Assembly: GCA_029907475.1 (NCBI GenBank)
Contig: JARYLU010000001.1
Span: forward strand, 1-64,000
Length of the DNA: 64,000 bases
Source: Bacillota bacterium
GTDB lineage: Bacteria; Bacillota; DSM-12270; Thermacetogeniales; Thermacetogeniaceae
Direction of reading: 5' to 3'
In this document: positions 54,339 through 63,603 of the stretch, piece after piece
How the letters are laid out: every line of letters starts with the position of its first letter
Position numbering within the stretch: the first letter of the stretch is position 1
Made by a program: the position numbers and the translations under genes
The notes under the pieces: model-generated
Seen by the model: only the letters and a program-made list of their open reading frames with translations
The model's database searches: none
What the model was told of the DNA's origin: nothing

Positions 54339-55404
54339 TTTATATATTGTGATCAGGGCTTTGTTGACCAGCTTGGGCCTGGAGCTGGTCTTACCCCCTC
54401 CTACTTCGAACCGCACTGTGGAGCTGGGGGTGCGGTATGCCCCGGAGTTTGCCTGTTTTCCTTTGAAGCTGAACCTGGGGAATTTTCTTGAAGCGCGGGA
54501 GTTAGGAGCAGATACAATCTTGATGGCAGGCGGGGTGGGGCCCTGCCGCTTTGGCTATTATGCCCAGGTGCAGCGTGAAATTCTTGAGGACCTGGGCATT
54601 AAGATGGAAATGGTAGTGCTTGAGCCCCCTGATACAAATTGGGGGGAACTCAAGGATAAGATCAGATATCTTTTAGGAGACCGGTCCTGGTGGGAGCTCG
54701 TCAAGGCTATTAGATTTGCCTGGTATAAGGCAAGAGCGGTTGACCTGGTCGAAGAAAGGGTTCTTTACCTGCGCCCCCGTGTGGTCCAGCCGCTTGAGTT
54801 GGAAAATAAATACCGGGAGATTCTGCACAGGATTGACGAGGCGCCTGATAAAAGAGAACTCGACAGAATTGTCAAGAACTTTTTTAATTTCTCGCAAAGG
54901 CTGCCCCGGAAGTCCGGTTCCTTCTTGCGGGCGGGACTTGTAGGAGAGATTTTCACGGTCCTGGAACCGTTTGCTAATTATGATCTCGAACGGAGACTTG
55001 GCTTGTTGGGGGTTGAAGTAACCCGGAGCATTTTTTTAAGCGGTTGGATTAACGAGCATCTCTTCAGAGGTCTGTTACGGGTTAAGGGCACGAAACACGC
55101 CAAGAAACTGGCTGCCCCCTATCTAAACTCCTTTGTAGGGGGGCACGGCAGGGAGACGGTCGGTTCGACTGTTGATTTCGCCCGGCAGGATTATGACGGG
55201 GTAATCCAGGTGGCACCCTTTACATGTATGCCCGAGATTGTCGCACATTCAGTTCTTCCTGCCGTTACGAAAGATTACGGAATCCCTACCTTAACTTTTT
55301 ATTTAGACGAACAATCCGGAGAAGCAGGAATCCAGACAAGACTCGAGGCGTTTGTTGATTTGATGGCGGCGCGCCGGGAAAGAATGAGAAAGGAGAACCG
55401 CTAA
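54310..55404 (+). CDS. 2-hydroxyglutaryl-CoA dehydratase D-component-like protein
   Basis: 364 residues of the HgdB-like / CoA protein activase kind. Seen: PEFACFPLKLNLGNFLEA near 50 and GGVGPCRFGYYAQVQREIL near 75, both with Cys residues that could ligate an iron-sulfur cluster, and VAPFTCMPEIVAHSVLP near 300. It starts at an ATG inside the previous gene with GGAGGAAG upstream, and the next gene begins one base after its stop, so the three are co-translated. Confidence 0.8.
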   Translation: MRITYPHMGNLYIVIRALLTSLGLELVLPPPTSNRTVELGVRYAPEFACFPLKLNLGNFLEARELGADTILMAGGVGPCRFGYYAQVQREILEDLGIKMEMVVLEPPDTNWGELKDKIRYLLGDRSWWELVKAIRFAWYKARAVDLVEERVLYLRPRVVQPLELENKYREILHRIDEAPDKRELDRIVKNFFNFSQRLPRKSGSFLRAGLVGEIFTVLEPFANYDLERRLGLLGVEVTRSIFLSGWINEHLFRGLLRVKGTKHAKKLAAPYLNSFVGGHGRETVGSTVDFARQDYDGVIQVAPFTCMPEIVAHSVLPAVTKDYGIPTLTFYLDEQSGEAGIQTRLEAFVDLMAARRERMRKENR

Positions 55405-55405
55405 A

Positions 55406-56395
55406 ATGGACCTTGTTTTAGGAATTGATGTCGGTTCCGTCAGTACTAACCTGATCTTGCTCGATCTTGCAGGAGAACCCTATTTAACTCCGCTTTATCT
55501 TCGAACTCAGGGCCGGCCGATTGCTGTTCTCCAGCAGGGACTTGCTCTCCTGGAAGAACAGCTTTCCTCCGGGGATCGCATCTGCGGCGTGGGAACTACG
55601 GGGAGTGCCCGCTTTTTGGCCGGTGTTTTAACTGGTGCAGATATTATCAAAAATGAAATTACAGCACATGCCGTGGCTGCCCTCCGGATTGTACCAGATG
55701 CCCGTACGATTTTAGAAATCGGAGGGCAGGATTCAAAGATCATTATTTTGAGAGATGGAATCGTGGTAGATTTTGCTATGAATACGGTCTGCGCCGCAGG
55801 GACGGGCTCTTTTCTAGACCAGCAAGCCTTCCGACTTAATCTTTCGATTGAAGAGTTCGGAGCACTCGCACTGGAAGCCGCTAACCCCGTCCGGATCGCC
55901 GGCCGCTGCACTGTTTTTGCGGAATCTGACATGATCCACAAGCAGCAGATGGGACATGCCCTGCCCGATATTATTGCCGGTTTATGTGAAGCTTTAGTGC
56001 GTAATTATTTAAATAATGTCGGGAAAGGAAAGGAGGTCCTCCCGCCTGTTGTCTTTCAAGGCGGCGTTGCTGCGAACTTTGGAATGCGGGCCGCATTCGA
56101 AAAAGTATTGAAAACAGAAATCATCATTCCCCCTTATTATAACGTGATGGGAGCGTATGGGGCAGCCTTGCTGGCCCGTGAGTACGTGAAAGAAAAGGGG
56201 CAAACCAACTTTCGAGGTTTTCAGGTGGCTAACCTCCAGTATCAGCCCTGGAGTTTTGAGTGCAAGGGATGTTCGAACAGGTGCGAAATAATCGAGATCA
56301 GGGAGGGGAAACAAGTTCTGGCGCGCTGGGGGGATCGTTGCGGGCGCTGGGGTACTTCTGTGGGCGAAGCCGAAGAAGTAAAATCTATCTCTTAA
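55406..56395 (+). CDS. Acyl-CoA dehydratase activase (BadF/BcrA family ATPase)
   Basis: A 329-residue ASKHA ATPase. Seen: LGIDVGSVSTNLILLDL at the N-terminus (phosphate 1), ILEIGGQDSKIIIL near 109, NTVCAAGTGSFLDQQA near 131 with the Cys that holds the bridging Fe4S4 cluster in HgdC-type activases, and FQGGVAANFGMRAAFE near 213. A C-terminal extension with CKGCSNRCEI and GDRCGRW adds four Cys, a possible metal site. It drives ATP-dependent electron transfer to a partner protein. Confidence 0.88.
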   Translation: MDLVLGIDVGSVSTNLILLDLAGEPYLTPLYLRTQGRPIAVLQQGLALLEEQLSSGDRICGVGTTGSARFLAGVLTGADIIKNEITAHAVAALRIVPDARTILEIGGQDSKIIILRDGIVVDFAMNTVCAAGTGSFLDQQAFRLNLSIEEFGALALEAANPVRIAGRCTVFAESDMIHKQQMGHALPDIIAGLCEALVRNYLNNVGKGKEVLPPVVFQGGVAANFGMRAAFEKVLKTEIIIPPYYNVMGAYGAALLAREYVKEKGQTNFRGFQVANLQYQPWSFECKGCSNRCEIIEIREGKQVLARWGDRCGRWGTSVGEAEEVKSIS

Positions 56396-56474
56396 TAAAA
56401 ACCTCTCCTCCGGCAAGACATCCGGGGAACACCACAGTGCCCTTAATAGGAGATTTCGAAAAAGTGATCCGTGA

Positions 56475-56531
56475 AAGGTTGACGCCCAATATTACCACTG
56501 GTAAAATACAGATGTCAACCTTAAATTTTTT
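56475..56531 (+). promoter_or_regulatory. Promoter with nested inverted repeats ahead of trpB
   Basis: TTGACG at 56479 and TAAAAT at 56502 are 17 bases apart and form a good SigA promoter. The same stretch is framed by AAGGTTGAC (56475-56483) and GTCAACCTT (56514-56522), with TTACC-ACT-GGTAA nested inside, and TTTTTT follows at 56526. It may be an operator over the promoter, or an attenuator hairpin for transcripts coming from upstream. Confidence 0.55.
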
Positions 56532-56558
56532 AAGAGATGAGGAGAGATGAGGAGAAAG

Positions 56559-57914
56559 ATGGGCGAGATCAAGATTGTACTAGAAGAGAAGGAGATCCCG
56601 CAGGCATGGTATAATATTCAGGCAGATATGCCTGAACTTCCATCCCCACCTTTAAACCCTGCAACCCGCCAGCCGATTGCTCCCGAAGATTTGGCGGTAA
56701 TTTTTCCGCCTGATCTAATTGCGCAGGAGGTGGCGCGGGAACGGTGGATCGAGATTCCCGGAGAAGTTCTTGAGATCTACCGTTTATGGAGACCTACTCC
56801 CCTTTACCGTGCAGCCCGGTTGGAAAGGGCGCTACAAACCCCGGCCCAGATTTATTACAAGTATGAAGGTGTCAGTCCTGCCGGAAGCCACAAGCCCAAT
56901 ACCGCTGTAGCCCAAGCTTACTACAACAAAAAAGCGGGCATCAAGCGCCTGACTACCGAAACGGGGGCGGGACAGTGGGGGAGCGCCTTGAGTCTCGCCT
57001 GTAAATTCTTCGATCTGGATTGTACGGTTTATATGGTGAAGGTCAGTTACGAGCAAAAACCTTACCGGCGTTCTTTTATGGAGGTTTACGGCGCACGGGT
57101 CATTCCGAGTCCCAGCCCCAAAACCGAAGCAGGACGGCGCGTTTTAGCGGAACACCCGGATTCTCTGGGAAGCCTGGGGATCGCGATTAGTGAAGCAGTT
57201 GAAGAAGCAGCTCAACACGAGGATACAAACTATTCTTTAGGGAGCGTTTTAAATTACGTACTCCTGCACCAGACCGTAATCGGTCTTGAGGCGAGGGCCC
57301 AAATGAAAAAAATTGGGCTTTACCCGGATGTTGTCATCGGGTGCCACGGTGGGGGAAGCAATTTTGGGGGCCTGGCTTTTCCCTTTTTACAAGATAAGTT
57401 TCAGGGGAAACAGGTGCGGGCCGTCGCCGTCGAGCCTTTAGCCTGCCCTTCACTAACACAGGGAGAATACCTTTACGACTTCGGTGATACGGCAGGATTA
57501 ACCCCCTTGCTGAGAATGTATACTCTGGGTCACGACTTCGTCCCGCCGGGCATTCACGCCGGAGGTCTCCGCTACCATGCGGCTGCTCCTTTAGTCAGCA
57601 AGCTTTATCACGATGGGTACGTTGAGGCCCAGGCTTACGGCCAGACTGATGTATTCCAAAGCGCCCTTCTCTTTGCCCAGACGGAGGGAATTTTACCGGC
57701 ACCCGAGGCCGCGCACGCCATTCATGCTGCTGTCGTCGAGGCTATGACAGCTAAGGAATCAGGAGAAAAGAGGGTTATTCTTTTTGGCCTGAGTGGGCAT
57801 GGTCACTTTGACCTGACAGCTTATGAGGCTTTCCTTGAAAACAAACTGAACAACATTACCTTTTCCCCGGAAATGCTGGCAGCAAGCATCAAAACCGTTC
57901 CCAAAGTAGACTGA
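56559..57914 (+). CDS. trpB: Tryptophan synthase beta chain, TrpB2 type
   Basis: A 451-residue PLP enzyme of the longer TrpB2 class, which converts indole and serine to tryptophan without needing TrpA. Seen: [12 protein letters not shown] near 75, the PLP lysine in [16 protein letters not shown] near 105, [15 protein letters not shown] near 131, [14 protein letters not shown] near 263 and [10 protein letters not shown] near 410. No trpA is adjacent. The ATG at 56559 has GAGGAG at better spacing than an ATG 12 bases earlier. A role in indole salvage is inferred. Confidence 0.93.
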   Translation: MGEIKIVLEEKEIPQAWYNIQADMPELPSPPLNPATRQPIAPEDLAVIFPPDLIAQEVARERWIEIPGEVLEIYRLWRPTPLYRAARLERALQTPAQIYYKYEGVSPAGSHKPNTAVAQAYYNKKAGIKRLTTETGAGQWGSALSLACKFFDLDCTVYMVKVSYEQKPYRRSFMEVYGARVIPSPSPKTEAGRRVLAEHPDSLGSLGIAISEAVEEAAQHEDTNYSLGSVLNYVLLHQTVIGLEARAQMKKIGLYPDVVIGCHGGGSNFGGLAFPFLQDKFQGKQVRAVAVEPLACPSLTQGEYLYDFGDTAGLTPLLRMYTLGHDFVPPGIHAGGLRYHAAAPLVSKLYHDGYVEAQAYGQTDVFQSALLFAQTEGILPAPEAAHAIHAAVVEAMTAKESGEKRVILFGLSGHGHFDLTAYEAFLENKLNNITFSPEMLAASIKTVPKVD

Positions 57915-58195
57915 GTAAAAAAATCCACATCGTTCTTTAAAAGGAACTAGCCTTGAGGGAACAGCGAAGTTCGTGTTATCTGCTAAGAAGAGGCCCTTGG
58001 TTATCGCCGGAAGGCGGAACAAGGGCTTAATTGCTCTCTTTGGTCGGTAAGCACCGAAATCTGGAGCATGCTCAAGATGCACGGCTTCATCCTCCAGGAG
58101 TCTTTTTTTCGTTGGCAAGCACTGGTATGCATATTTTCCTTTCGGTGGACCATCTCGCCTCCGGCGGTGAATGGGCTGCGATGGCCGAACGTTCG
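57915..58195. other. Structured intergenic region between trpB and lysA
   Basis: About 280 bases with no recognised gene but clear pairing: GCCCTTGGTT..CGCC-GGAA-GGCG..AACAAGGGC near 57987-58025, GGTCGGT with ACCGAAA near 58040, and CTGGAG with CTCCAG spanning 58062-58099, followed by TCTTTTTTTCG, a possible terminator tail. It lacks the conserved core of lysine riboswitches or T-boxes. Open frames exist on both strands but resemble nothing I know. Confidence 0.4.
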
Positions 58196-58225
58196 TTGAC
58201 ACCTTGAGGATAGGCGTGTTAGAAT
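58196..58225 (+). promoter_or_regulatory. SigA-type promoter of lysA
   Basis: TTGACA at 58196-58201 and TAGAAT at 58220-58225 are 18 bases apart, about 53 bases before the lysA start. Confidence 0.6.
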
Positions 58226-58278
58226 AACCTAAATGTGGAGAAAGGGCCCTGGAGCAGGAGGAAAGGGGTTTAAAACGC

Positions 58279-59616
58279 GTGAAATTACACGGAACCATGT
58301 GTATTAATGCTGAAGGTCAACTTGAGGTAGGCGGCTGCAGGATAAACGAACTTGCTCGCAACTTTGGAACACCTCTTTATATTATGGACGAAGCCCTGAT
58401 TCGAAAAAATTGCCGGGAATATTATCGGGCCTTCAGCAGCGACGGGAAATCAGATGGTGTTCTTTACGCGGCGAAGGCTTTTATGGCCACAGCGATCTGT
58501 AAAATCGTAGAATCAGAAGGTTTAGGACTTGATGTCGTTTCGGGAGGGGAGCTTTATATTGCCTTAAAAGCCGGATTTCCCCCCGGGAAGCTCTTTTTGC
58601 ACGGTAATAACAAGTCTCTATCAGAATTAGAGTTTGCTTTAAAAAGTGGCGTGGGCCGGATTGTGATTGATAACTTTTACGAACTGGAGCTCCTCAACCA
58701 TCTGGCCGGGGCAGGAGGATATCTTCCCCAGGTTCTATTGCGGGTTGCACCCGGGATTGAGGCTCACAGCCATGCTTACATTAGAACGGGGCAGTTAGAT
58801 TCCAAGTTCGGTTTTACTTTAGCCAACGGAGATGCCCTGCGTGCTGTGGAAACTGCTCTGAGAGCGGTTAATCTCGATCTCAAGGGACTTCACTGTCACA
58901 TCGGCTCGCAAATTTTCGAGTTAGATGCCTTCCGGGACGCCGCCCGCGTCATGGTAGATTTTCTCCAGGAGGCTCGCACCAAAACAGGTTGGACCGCAAC
59001 AGAACTGGATTTAGGAGGGGGACTGGGGATTTACTACAGTGCTGGCGATACTCCTCCTGCAATCAGGGAATATGCCAGCGCGATCCATGAAAGCGTCGCT
59101 GAATCATGCAAAAAATGGAATTTTCCGCGCCCGAAGCTCTTTGTAGAACCAGGGCGTTCAATTGTTGGTCCTGCGGGGTGCACTGTTTATACAATCGGGG
59201 CCATGAAGGATATTCCCGGGGTTCGGAAGTATGTGGCTGTTGACGGAGGAATGACCGATAACCCGCGGCCTGCCCTCTATCAGGCCAGGTATGAAGGATT
59301 AATTGCAAACAAGGCAAAAGAGCCGGTTCAAGAGGTCGTTTCTATCACGGGAAGGTGCTGCGAATCAGGGGATATGCTGATCTGGGATCTTTCTGCACCC
59401 AGAGTGGAAGCAGGGGATCTTTTAGTGATATCTTGTACGGGCGCCTACAATTATTCCATGTCCAGTAATTATAACTGTCTTCCCCGCCCTGCCGTGGTTC
59501 TGGTCTGCGATGGAAATGCTGATCTGATTGTAGCGAGGGAAACTTACGAAGATCTAGTAAAAAACCACCTTGTCCCGGAACGGATCTCCTTCAGTTCCTG
59601 TAACGTACAGAGTTAA
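58279..59616 (+). CDS. lysA: Diaminopimelate decarboxylase
   Basis: A 445-residue fold III PLP enzyme making lysine from meso-diaminopimelate. Seen: TPLYIMDE near 30, the PLP lysine in VLYAAKAFMATAI near 61, GLHCHIGSQIFELDAF near 200, DLGGGLGIYY near 242, EPGRSIVGPAG near 292, and CESGDMLIWD near 363 with the active-site Cys. It starts at a GTG with AAAGGGG somewhat far upstream (about 10 bases). spoVAF-lysA adjacency is known from Bacillus; here four genes intervene. Confidence 0.95.
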   Translation: MKLHGTMCINAEGQLEVGGCRINELARNFGTPLYIMDEALIRKNCREYYRAFSSDGKSDGVLYAAKAFMATAICKIVESEGLGLDVVSGGELYIALKAGFPPGKLFLHGNNKSLSELEFALKSGVGRIVIDNFYELELLNHLAGAGGYLPQVLLRVAPGIEAHSHAYIRTGQLDSKFGFTLANGDALRAVETALRAVNLDLKGLHCHIGSQIFELDAFRDAARVMVDFLQEARTKTGWTATELDLGGGLGIYYSAGDTPPAIREYASAIHESVAESCKKWNFPRPKLFVEPGRSIVGPAGCTVYTIGAMKDIPGVRKYVAVDGGMTDNPRPALYQARYEGLIANKAKEPVQEVVSITGRCCESGDMLIWDLSAPRVEAGDLLVISCTGAYNYSMSSNYNCLPRPAVVLVCDGNADLIVARETYEDLVKNHLVPERISFSSCNVQS

Positions 59617-59693
59617 CACTGGGGCCGCCTGATTCTCTCTCATTCTTTTGTATCCAGGAACAATCAGGAACTGGGAGGGAGGGGACTGACTGT

Positions 59694-61910
59694 ATGGAAG
59701 TGATTACCACTCATATTAATACCGATTTTGATGGTTTTGCTGGAGTGATCGCAGCACGCAAGCTTTATCCCGGCGCGGAAATTGTACTGGGCGGCAATAC
59801 CCAGCCGAACGTCCGAAATTACATGGCTCTTTATAGAGATGTCTGGTTTCCGTTAAGGGTTTCGGAGCTTCCTCCGTCCAAGCTTAAGCGGTTGGTTCTT
59901 GTAGATACTGCGAATCCCGCAAGGCTGGGGAATCTTCGTAATTTGGCAGAAAAGGCCGAAGAGATTCACGTATACGATCATCATCCTTCTTCTCCTGAAG
60001 ATGTAAAGGCCACCTCCTGGATTGTGGAGCCGCTTGGTGCGACAGTGACGATTCTGGTTGAACTTCTAAAAAAAAGGGGATTGCCGGTGGACCCTTTAGA
60101 GGCTACCCTTTTTTGCTTGGGGATCTATGAAGACACCGGTTCTCTTACCTTCCCTGCTACAACCCCGCGCGATGTGGAGGCCGTGGCCTTTCTTTTGCGC
60201 TGTGGCGCCAATCTCAACATCGTGGCCAGCTACCTCGGTTATCCTTTAACACCGGAACAAAAAAAATTATTACAAAAGCTGCTTGAAGCGGGGCAGCTCT
60301 TGGTAGTTAATGGGGTACGTATCTTTGTTACAAAAGCCAGGGTAAATCACTACATTCGGGGGCTGGACCTTCTGACTCAAAAGATCGGCGAGATCGAGGA
60401 TTTTAACGCCGTTTTTACTCTTGCTCAAATGCGAGATCGGGTTTATCTTGTTGCAAGAAGTAAAACAAACCTCCTTCGCGTCAATGAAATTCTTGAAGCC
60501 TGGCAAGGCGGGGGCCACGAACAGGCGGCGTCTGCCATGGTACGGGGTACCACGCTGGATAAAATCGAGCAGCAAATTTACGATCTTCTCTGCCAGAAGG
60601 TCCAACGGGGGCCGGTTGCTCGGGATCTCATGGTGACACCGGTAAAAACGATTACCCCGCTTACATCCTTGAGGGAGGCGGGTGAGGTGATGTTGAGATA
60701 CGGTCACTCCGGCTTGCCGGTTGTCGAGGGGGGGCGGCTGGTAGGATTTATTTCCAGGCGGGATGTGGACAAAGCTCGCCAGTACGGCCTGGAACACGCT
60801 CCTGTAAAAGGGTATATGAGCAGACAGATTGCCGCGATTGATCCCGAGACAACACTTGCCGAAATTCAGCAACTTTTAGTAAAATACGACATTGGACGGC
60901 TTCCTGTTCTCGATCAAGAGGGGCAGATTCTGGGTATTGTCTCACGGAGCGATCTTTTAAGGGTTTTTCATCAGGGAAAATATTTTCACCCCTACCAGAC
61001 TCTTTATCTAAGCGGGGAGACAGCCGATCAGGCTGTACAAGGGAGGAGCTGGAATATTTTAGGATTAATGAAACGGCGGCTACCGGAGTTTCTCCTGGAT
61101 TTTTTCCGGGAAGTCGGGACGCTTGGTGAGGAATGTGCGGCTTCGGTCTATCTTGCGGGAGACTTTGTAAGGGATCTTATGCGGGGTGAGCCGGGTCTCC
61201 TGATAGAACTCGTTGTTGAAGGGGATTTCGTTTTTATGCGAAACTTGGAGCTTCGCTTAAAACAGCCCGTTCCAGGGGGAGATTTCCCTCCAGACCCTCT
61301 CCGGACGGTGTTTTTCAGGCTTCCCTCCCGGCATCGCCTGATGGTAAACACGGCGCGGGCCGAGTTTCACGAGTACCCGGCAGCTAAACTGAAGGCAGAA
61401 CGGTCCTCCTTGCGCCAGGATCTTTACCGGAGGGATTTTACCATCAATACATTAGCCGTTGGTTTAAATCCCTCTTGTTTTGCTCAATTGTTCGATTTTT
61501 TCGGGGGGCAGCGGGATTTGCTCAAGGGGTTGATTCGCGTACTTCACAATTTTAGTTTTGTAGAAGATCCCCTGCGGGTTTTGCGAGCACTAAGGTTTGA
61601 GCAGGCTTTAGGTTACCGCCTTGAAAAACAGACCCAAGCTCTGCTTGAAAATGCTGTTGCAGAACGTTTTCTTGAAAGAGTTTCTCCAGCCCGGATTAAG
61701 GAAGAATTAAAAATCTGCCTGCAGAAAAAAAATGCGCAGGGCATTCTGTGCCGGTTCGAAAACTTTAATTTGTGGGATCAGATTGGCGGGCTCCTGAATG
61801 AAAAGGATACAAGGGAGATTTTAAATCACGCGGACTCTGAAACCCGGAAGCAACTTTCGGATTACTTAAGGGGGAGAGAAAATCCCGAAAGCGAGGTTAA
61901 CCATGCCTGA
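59694..61910 (+). CDS. DHH-CBS protein with degenerate nucleotidyltransferase domain
   Basis: 738 residues. Residues 1-300 are a DHH phosphoesterase: NTDFDGFAG, VDTAN, YDHHPSS and IYEDTGSLTF, then DHHA1 with GGGHEQAAS near 276. Residues 310-430 are two CBS domains. Residues 475-700 resemble a CCA-adding / poly(A) polymerase head (AGDFVRDLMRG near 486, QDLYRRDFTINTLAV near 575, FVEDPLRVLRALRFEQ near 622). The catalytic DxD is replaced by LIE (LLIELVVEGD near 498), and the third acidic position reads VNTAR instead of DVATAR. The protein is also shorter than usual relatives (about 870). It is probably not a working CCA-adding enzyme; the DHH part looks active. Confidence 0.87.
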   Translation: MEVITTHINTDFDGFAGVIAARKLYPGAEIVLGGNTQPNVRNYMALYRDVWFPLRVSELPPSKLKRLVLVDTANPARLGNLRNLAEKAEEIHVYDHHPSSPEDVKATSWIVEPLGATVTILVELLKKRGLPVDPLEATLFCLGIYEDTGSLTFPATTPRDVEAVAFLLRCGANLNIVASYLGYPLTPEQKKLLQKLLEAGQLLVVNGVRIFVTKARVNHYIRGLDLLTQKIGEIEDFNAVFTLAQMRDRVYLVARSKTNLLRVNEILEAWQGGGHEQAASAMVRGTTLDKIEQQIYDLLCQKVQRGPVARDLMVTPVKTITPLTSLREAGEVMLRYGHSGLPVVEGGRLVGFISRRDVDKARQYGLEHAPVKGYMSRQIAAIDPETTLAEIQQLLVKYDIGRLPVLDQEGQILGIVSRSDLLRVFHQGKYFHPYQTLYLSGETADQAVQGRSWNILGLMKRRLPEFLLDFFREVGTLGEECAASVYLAGDFVRDLMRGEPGLLIELVVEGDFVFMRNLELRLKQPVPGGDFPPDPLRTVFFRLPSRHRLMVNTARAEFHEYPAAKLKAERSSLRQDLYRRDFTINTLAVGLNPSCFAQLFDFFGGQRDLLKGLIRVLHNFSFVEDPLRVLRALRFEQALGYRLEKQTQALLENAVAERFLERVSPARIKEELKICLQKKNAQGILCRFENFNLWDQIGGLLNEKDTREILNHADSETRKQLSDYLRGRENPESEVNHA

Positions 61911-62553
61911 GTTGAATTTTACCAAGGTCCTGCTCTGGTTGCCGGCGGTGATTATTGCTCTTTCTTTTCATGAATATGCGCACGGAAAAACTGCGGACTG
62001 GCTGGGGGATCCAACTCCCCGCTACCAGGGGAGGCTTACCCTAAATCCCTTTCAGCACATTGATCCACTTGGTTTTTTGCTCCTTCTCTTTGCAGGTTTT
62101 GGTTGGGCAAAACCGGTACAGGTTAATCCCCTCAATTTCCGGGGAGACCGGCGAAAAGGAATGATGCTGGTAGCGCTGGCGGGACCTTTGATGAATCTTT
62201 TAGTTGCTTTTACGGGAGCTTTGATTATGAGTCTCGCACTTCCCGATCAAATGGCCATCACTTCAGTTCACCCCTTAGTGGGAATTCTGCGGGGAATTAT
62301 GATCATCAACGTTTATTTGGCCCTCTTTAATTTAATACCTGTTCCCCCCTTAGATGGTGCGAAAGTTCTTACCGGAATCTTCCCCTCTTACGAACTTATT
62401 AGTAGTCGTTTAGAAGCCTACGGCCCAATCATCTTGCTTATTTTAATCTTTACACGTTTTATAGAAATGGTTATCCTCCCCCTGGCTGCTTTTATAATCA
62501 AACTGATAAGCCTCATTGCCCAATCGCTTGCACTCCTTTTTACAGGCTTTTAA
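61903..62553 (+). CDS. Site-2 protease family (M50) membrane protease
   Basis: A 216-residue intramembrane zinc protease. Seen: ALSFHEYAHGKTADWLGDPT near 19 with the HExxH-like HEYAH motif, GLMNLLVAFTGA-type sequence (LAGPLMNLLVAFTGAL near 90), and FNLIPVPPLDGAKVL near 143 with the third ligand Asp. It has about five helices. The compact form without a PDZ domain is the FtsH/YwhC-like group. It overlaps the previous gene by eight bases. The substrate is unknown. Confidence 0.9.
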   Translation: MPELNFTKVLLWLPAVIIALSFHEYAHGKTADWLGDPTPRYQGRLTLNPFQHIDPLGFLLLLFAGFGWAKPVQVNPLNFRGDRRKGMMLVALAGPLMNLLVAFTGALIMSLALPDQMAITSVHPLVGILRGIMIINVYLALFNLIPVPPLDGAKVLTGIFPSYELISSRLEAYGPIILLILIFTRFIEMVILPLAAFIIKLISLIAQSLALLFTGF

Positions 62554-62589
62554 GATGAAAAGAAGAACTCCAGAAAAGAGGGGATGAAA

Positions 62590-63603
62590 ATGCCGCAAAG
62601 CACGATTTTAAGTGGAATGCGACCTACGGGCCGCCTGCATTTAGGACATTTAAGTGTTTTAGAAAACTGGGCCAGGCTTCAGGAAAAGTACCGGTGCTTT
62701 TTTATGGTTGCCGATTGGCACGCGCTTACAACTGCCTTTGACGAACCGGAGCAAATATTAGAAAATACCAGGGAAATGGTGCTGGACTGGCTGACGGTCG
62801 GTCTTGATCCTCGTAAAAGCACGATCTTTGTCCAGTCACACGTTAAGGAGCACGCGGAATTACACCTGCTCTTTTCCCTCATTACCCCTGTTGCCTGGCT
62901 TGAACGTTGCCCCACATATAAAGATCAAATTCAGCAGTTTCGGGAACAGGGAAAAGATATTACGACGTACGGATTTTTAGGGTATCCCCTGCTTCAGGCT
63001 GCGGATATTTTGATCTATAAGGCCGATCTCGTTCCGGTCGGAGAGGATCAATTGCCTCACCTGGAATTGTGCCGGGAAGTAGCGCGCCGCTTTAATTATC
63101 TTTATCAAATAGATTTGTTTCCCGAACCCCAGGCTTACCTCGCCGAGGTGGCCCTTATTCCCGGGATTGACGGGCGAAAAATGAGCAAGAGCTATGGGAA
63201 TGAAATCCCTCTTGCGAGTTCGCCGGAAGAAATAGAGAGAAAGGTCCGGATGATGGTTACGGATCCGGCGCGCATTCACGCCCGGGATCCGGGGAACCCA
63301 GAGGTTTGTACAATCTATGCCTTCTATCGCTTTTTTAATCAAGAAAAAGTGAAAGAGCTGGATCAGGTTTGCCGCCGGGGGGAAATCGGGTGTGTTCCCT
63401 GCAAAAAGGAGTTAGCCCAAATCATGATTCAATTCCTATCACCTTACTGGGAGCGGCGCCGCGAACTGGAAAAAAATTTGAATTACGTTTGGGATGTGCT
63501 GAGGCAGGGGGGAAATCTGGCTCGCTTGCAAGCAAGCCAGACCATGGAAGAGATACGGGCGGCGATGGGATTTGAGCTACCGCGTGAAGTTAGAGGCTTT
63601 TGA
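62590..63603 (+). CDS. trpS: Tryptophanyl-tRNA synthetase
   Basis: A 337-residue class I synthetase. Seen: the HIGH-type motif TGRLHLGHL near 13, MVADWHALTT near 39, GYPLLQAADILIYKADLVPV near 133 with DQLPHLEL following, and the KMSKS-type loop DGRKMSKSYGNEI near 195. The ATG at 62590 is six bases from AGAGGGG; an ATG at 62584 touches that site. It charges tRNA-Trp. The M50-trpS-scpA order is common in Peptococcaceae. Confidence 0.95.
   Translation: MPQSTILSGMRPTGRLHLGHLSVLENWARLQEKYRCFFMVADWHALTTAFDEPEQILENTREMVLDWLTVGLDPRKSTIFVQSHVKEHAELHLLFSLITPVAWLERCPTYKDQIQQFREQGKDITTYGFLGYPLLQAADILIYKADLVPVGEDQLPHLELCREVARRFNYLYQIDLFPEPQAYLAEVALIPGIDGRKMSKSYGNEIPLASSPEEIERKVRMMVTDPARIHARDPGNPEVCTIYAFYRFFNQEKVKELDQVCRRGEIGCVPCKKELAQIMIQFLSPYWERRRELEKNLNYVWDVLRQGGNLARLQASQTMEEIRAAMGFELPREVRGF

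Noticed and set aside
57915-58278. Lysine riboswitch or T-box before lysA
   Set aside because: No AGAGGUGC lysine core and no full GGUGGNACCGCG T-box; only a partial GGTGGACC occurs, and a SigA promoter lies downstream of the structured part.
57759-58298. A 179-codon minus-strand open frame across the trpB end and lysA leader
   Set aside because: It overlaps the trpB coding end, has no ribosome site and resembles no protein; GC-rich codon bias opens many antisense frames here.
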